DNA of 64,000 nt from Halopseudomonas pertucinogena. Its GTDB lineage: Bacteria; Pseudomonadota; Gammaproteobacteria; Pseudomonadales; Pseudomonadaceae. The stretch is taken from positions 744,001-808,000 of the forward strand of contig NZ_BMNN01000001.1 of assembly GCF_014646575.1 (NCBI RefSeq). The letters run 5' to 3'. Position 1 is the first letter of the stretch; the number at the start of each line of letters is the position of its first letter. Shown here one piece after another: positions 62,697 through 64,000 of the stretch. The notes below the pieces were generated by a model. That model searched no databases and was not told the DNA's origin. It worked only from the letters and a program-made list of their open reading frames with translations. The translations under genes were made by a program, and so were the position numbers.

Positions 62697-62728
62697 CAAA
62701 AAGCCCAGACCGAGGTCTGGGCTTTTTG
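62697..62728. terminator. Bidirectional terminator at the end of the tRNA operon
   Basis: GCCCAGAC (62703-62710) pairs with GTCTGGGC (62715-62722), with an A-run before and a T-run after, so it can work on both strands: for the leftward tRNA transcript and for the rightward beta-CASP gene. Confidence 0.88.
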
Positions 62729-62734
62729 TTTATC

Positions 62735-62810
62735 TGGAGCGGGAAACGAGGCTCGAACTCGCGACCTCAACCTTGGCAAGGTTGCGCTCTACCAACTGAG
62801 CTATTCCCGC
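62735..62810 (-). tRNA. tRNA-Gly (anticodon GCC)
   Basis: 76-nt cloverleaf on the reverse strand beginning GCGGGAATAGCTCAGTTGGT, with anticodon GCC at 62777-62775, a GTTCGAG T-loop and an encoded 3' CCA. The acceptor stem GCGGGAA pairs with TTCCCGC. It is second in a two-tRNA unit, 16 bases after tRNA-Glu, and a terminator follows. Confidence 0.97.
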
Positions 62811-62826
62811 AAATCTGACGCCGAAG

Positions 62827-62902
62827 TGGCGTCCCCTAGGGGACTCGAACCCCTGTTACCGCCGTGAAAGGGCGGTGTCCTAGGCCACTAGACGAAGGGG
62901 AC
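62827..62902 (-). tRNA. tRNA-Glu (anticodon TTC)
   Basis: 76-nt cloverleaf on the reverse strand beginning GTCCCCTTCGTCTAGTGGCC, anticodon loop CTTTCAC with TTC at 62868-62866, discriminator G and encoded CCA. First gene of the tRNA operon. Confidence 0.97.
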
Positions 62903-62987
62903 GTATCCGGTCTTCACAGTGCCTGGGTGTTAACCCTGGCTACTTGCCGCTTACTTCGCTGTGCGTTGTTTGCTGCAAGTGGCGCGC

Positions 62988-63016
62988 ATTTTAGGCATGG
63001 GGATGGGGGGCGTCAA
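62988..63016 (-). promoter_or_regulatory. Sigma-70 promoter of the tRNA-Glu/tRNA-Gly operon
   Basis: On the reverse strand TTGACG (63011-63016) and TAAAAT (62988-62993) are separated by exactly 17 bases. The bases after the -10 are GCGCGCC, a GC-rich discriminator as seen in stringently controlled stable-RNA promoters. Transcription would start near 62981, about 80 bases before tRNA-Glu. Confidence 0.82.
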
Positions 63017-63171
63017 CCCCTCAAGCCAATATTTTTTCAGGTTTTTTTCGCTTTCCGCGAAATCCGCGGCCTGCAGGCCATTTTCCGGCGAAGGCTTTAG
63101 CACGGGCTCTCCACAGAACGCAGCCGAACCGGCGACAGGGGCCCTAGTGTCTTGCTGCAGTCAGGCATCAA

Positions 63172-63200
63172 TTGAGTTGGCCGGTATGTTGTGGCATAAC
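63172..63200 (+). promoter_or_regulatory. Candidate promoter of the membrane-anchored protein gene
   Basis: TTGAGT (63172-63177) and CATAAC (63195-63200) with a 17-base spacer, 28 bases before the GTG start. Apart from this and the tRNA promoter, the 326-base gap 62903-63228 holds nothing I can name. Confidence 0.4.
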
Positions 63201-63228
63201 GACATACATCATTCAAAGGAGAGACTTC

Positions 63229-63993
63229 GTGTCCACGACGCTAATTGTGGCCCTGGTTGTCGCGGGGCTGGTGATCGTTCTGGGGATAGGCTTCTTCAGC
63301 CAGGCGATGGAACGTGCCCGGCTCGAGAGGGCGCGGACCCTGGCGGAGCTGCAGGCACGCTGGAATCACTGTCATGCCGTCAGCAACGGTCTGCCGGGGC
63401 AGTACATGAGTCCCGAGCTGAAGGGCCTGTTGCTGGAAGAGGAAGTGAGTCTGCTCGAACGGCTGGTCCGCCTCGATCCGCGCAATGGCCGCTATGCGGA
63501 CCAGCTGAAGGAGGCGCGGCAGCAGCAGGGCAAGGGTGAGCCGCAGGTACGCAATGCACCGCTGGCTATCGGTGATGAGGCCGCTGCGCAGAACGTCCGG
63601 CGTCAGCTGGCCGATCTGCTGCAACTGCTTGATCAGGCCCGGGCGGAAAAGCGGCTGGACGATCAGACGTTCCTGCGCTGGACCCGGCAGATTCGGCTCC
63701 ATCAGACGGAGACGACGCTGAACATGTACCGCTCCCTGGCGGAGGCGGCCATGCGCGAAGGCAAGCCCCGGGTCGCCAAGCTGCAGTACGAGCGGGCGGT
63801 GGCCTACCTGACCAAGCACCCCGACAGTGCCAACGCGGACCAGCTGGCCGTTTTCCGTCATCTGTTGCTTCAGGCCGAGCAGACGGCCACGCGTATGGAA
63901 CAGGGTGTACCCGGAACCGAGCTGAGCGAGGGGGTGCAGGCTCTGGAAGAGGACGACCAGGCATGGCGCAAGAAAGCCCTGTACGATGACTGA
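63229..63993 (+). CDS. Membrane-anchored protein of unknown function with TPR-like helices
   Basis: 254-residue protein beginning with one transmembrane helix (TTLIVALVVAGLVIVLGIGFF, about residues 3-22 in parts) followed by a long, highly charged helical region (Glu, Arg, Gln rich), for example ERARLERARTLAELQARW and EAAMREGKPRVAKLQYERAVAYLTKHP, the latter TPR-like. No catalytic motif is seen. Similar small anchored proteins occur near tRNA genes in Pseudomonas but I do not recognise a function. Start at GTG 63229 with GGAGAG upstream; an earlier ATG at 63172 lies in the candidate promoter. Confidence 0.7.
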   Translation: MSTTLIVALVVAGLVIVLGIGFFSQAMERARLERARTLAELQARWNHCHAVSNGLPGQYMSPELKGLLLEEEVSLLERLVRLDPRNGRYADQLKEARQQQGKGEPQVRNAPLAIGDEAAAQNVRRQLADLLQLLDQARAEKRLDDQTFLRWTRQIRLHQTETTLNMYRSLAEAAMREGKPRVAKLQYERAVAYLTKHPDSANADQLAVFRHLLLQAEQTATRMEQGVPGTELSEGVQALEEDDQAWRKKALYDD

Positions 63994-64000
63994 AAACACC
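63986..64000 (+). CDS. Possible start of a further gene, cut by the window end
   Basis: ATG at 63986 opens a frame (MTENT) overlapping the previous stop by 8 bp, a usual operon overlap. Only five codons are visible, so nothing can be said about the product. Confidence 0.3.

Noticed and set aside
1..64000. CRISPR arrays, insertion sequences, integrases, phage genes and attachment sites.
   Set aside because: No repeat-spacer pattern, transposase, integrase or phage structural gene was seen. The tRNA genes at 62.7-62.9 kb have no integrase or direct-repeat copy of their 3' ends nearby.

Overview
The window is chromosomal DNA from a gammaproteobacterium of the family Pseudomonadaceae. The order trpS-scpA-scpB-rluB, the block yciK-mupP-ubiG, and the run gyrA-serC-pheA-hisC-tyrA/aroA fusion-cmk-rpsA-ihfB are the standard Pseudomonas arrangement, and base composition is uniformly GC-rich. 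GyrA has Ser83 rather than the Thr83 of P. aeruginosa, and the window carries a meso-diaminopimelate dehydrogenase and a pectate lyase. This suggests a Halopseudomonas- or Stutzerimonas-like lineage, but I cannot fix the genus. No prophage, insertion sequence or CRISPR array was seen.

Layout. 1-20.7 kb is housekeeping: tRNA charging, chromosome condensation (scpAB), rRNA pseudouridylation, cell-wall recycling (mupP), ubiquinone (ubiG), a degenerate MtnA-like protein in the usual mtnA place, gyrase A, aromatic and histidine-type biosynthesis, CMP kinase, ribosomal protein S1, IHF-beta, LapA/LapB and pyrF. 20.7-28.5 kb is a nitric-oxide/low-oxygen island: a Dnr-like regulator divergent from a HemN-like radical-SAM protein with an Anr/Dnr box between them, a diaminopimelate dehydrogenase, NnrS, a small four-helix membrane protein, a shortened RIC-type di-iron protein and NorR. 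The RIC/norR intergenic region has a complete sigma-54 control region: three GGT-N7-ACC NorR sites, an IHF site and a -24/-12 promoter. 28.5-41.3 kb holds a pectate lyase, the 23S rRNA hydroxylation protein RlhA, and a lipid-catabolic region with two SDRs, a SurE-like nucleotidase, an APH-type kinase, an ACAD10/11-like dehydrogenase, an exported methyltransferase-like protein, a thiolase and a 600-residue acyl-CoA dehydrogenase.

41.3-44.8 kb has REP repeats, a methylguanine-DNA methyltransferase and a copper ATPase behind a CueR-type promoter. 44.9-62.6 kb is an anaerobic/micro-oxic block. It contains a type II P-type ATPase, an Anr-box promoter, the arginine deiminase operon (a frameshifted YfcC-type antiporter, then arcA, arcB, arcC), a secondary-alcohol dehydrogenase with its own Anr-like box, an 81-bp relic of a second copper ATPase gene, an HlyD-RbbA-YhhJ export system, a divergent phosphoketolase and a beta-CASP metallo-hydrolase. 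62.6-64 kb has a tRNA-Glu/tRNA-Gly operon with its promoter and terminator and a membrane-anchored protein of unknown function.

How it works together. Low oxygen read by Anr/Dnr-type regulators would switch on hemN-like, the arc operon and the alcohol dehydrogenase. NO read by NorR would switch on the RIC repair protein, with NnrS and its membrane neighbour as further NO-tolerance functions. Copper stress would act on copA through a CueR encoded elsewhere.
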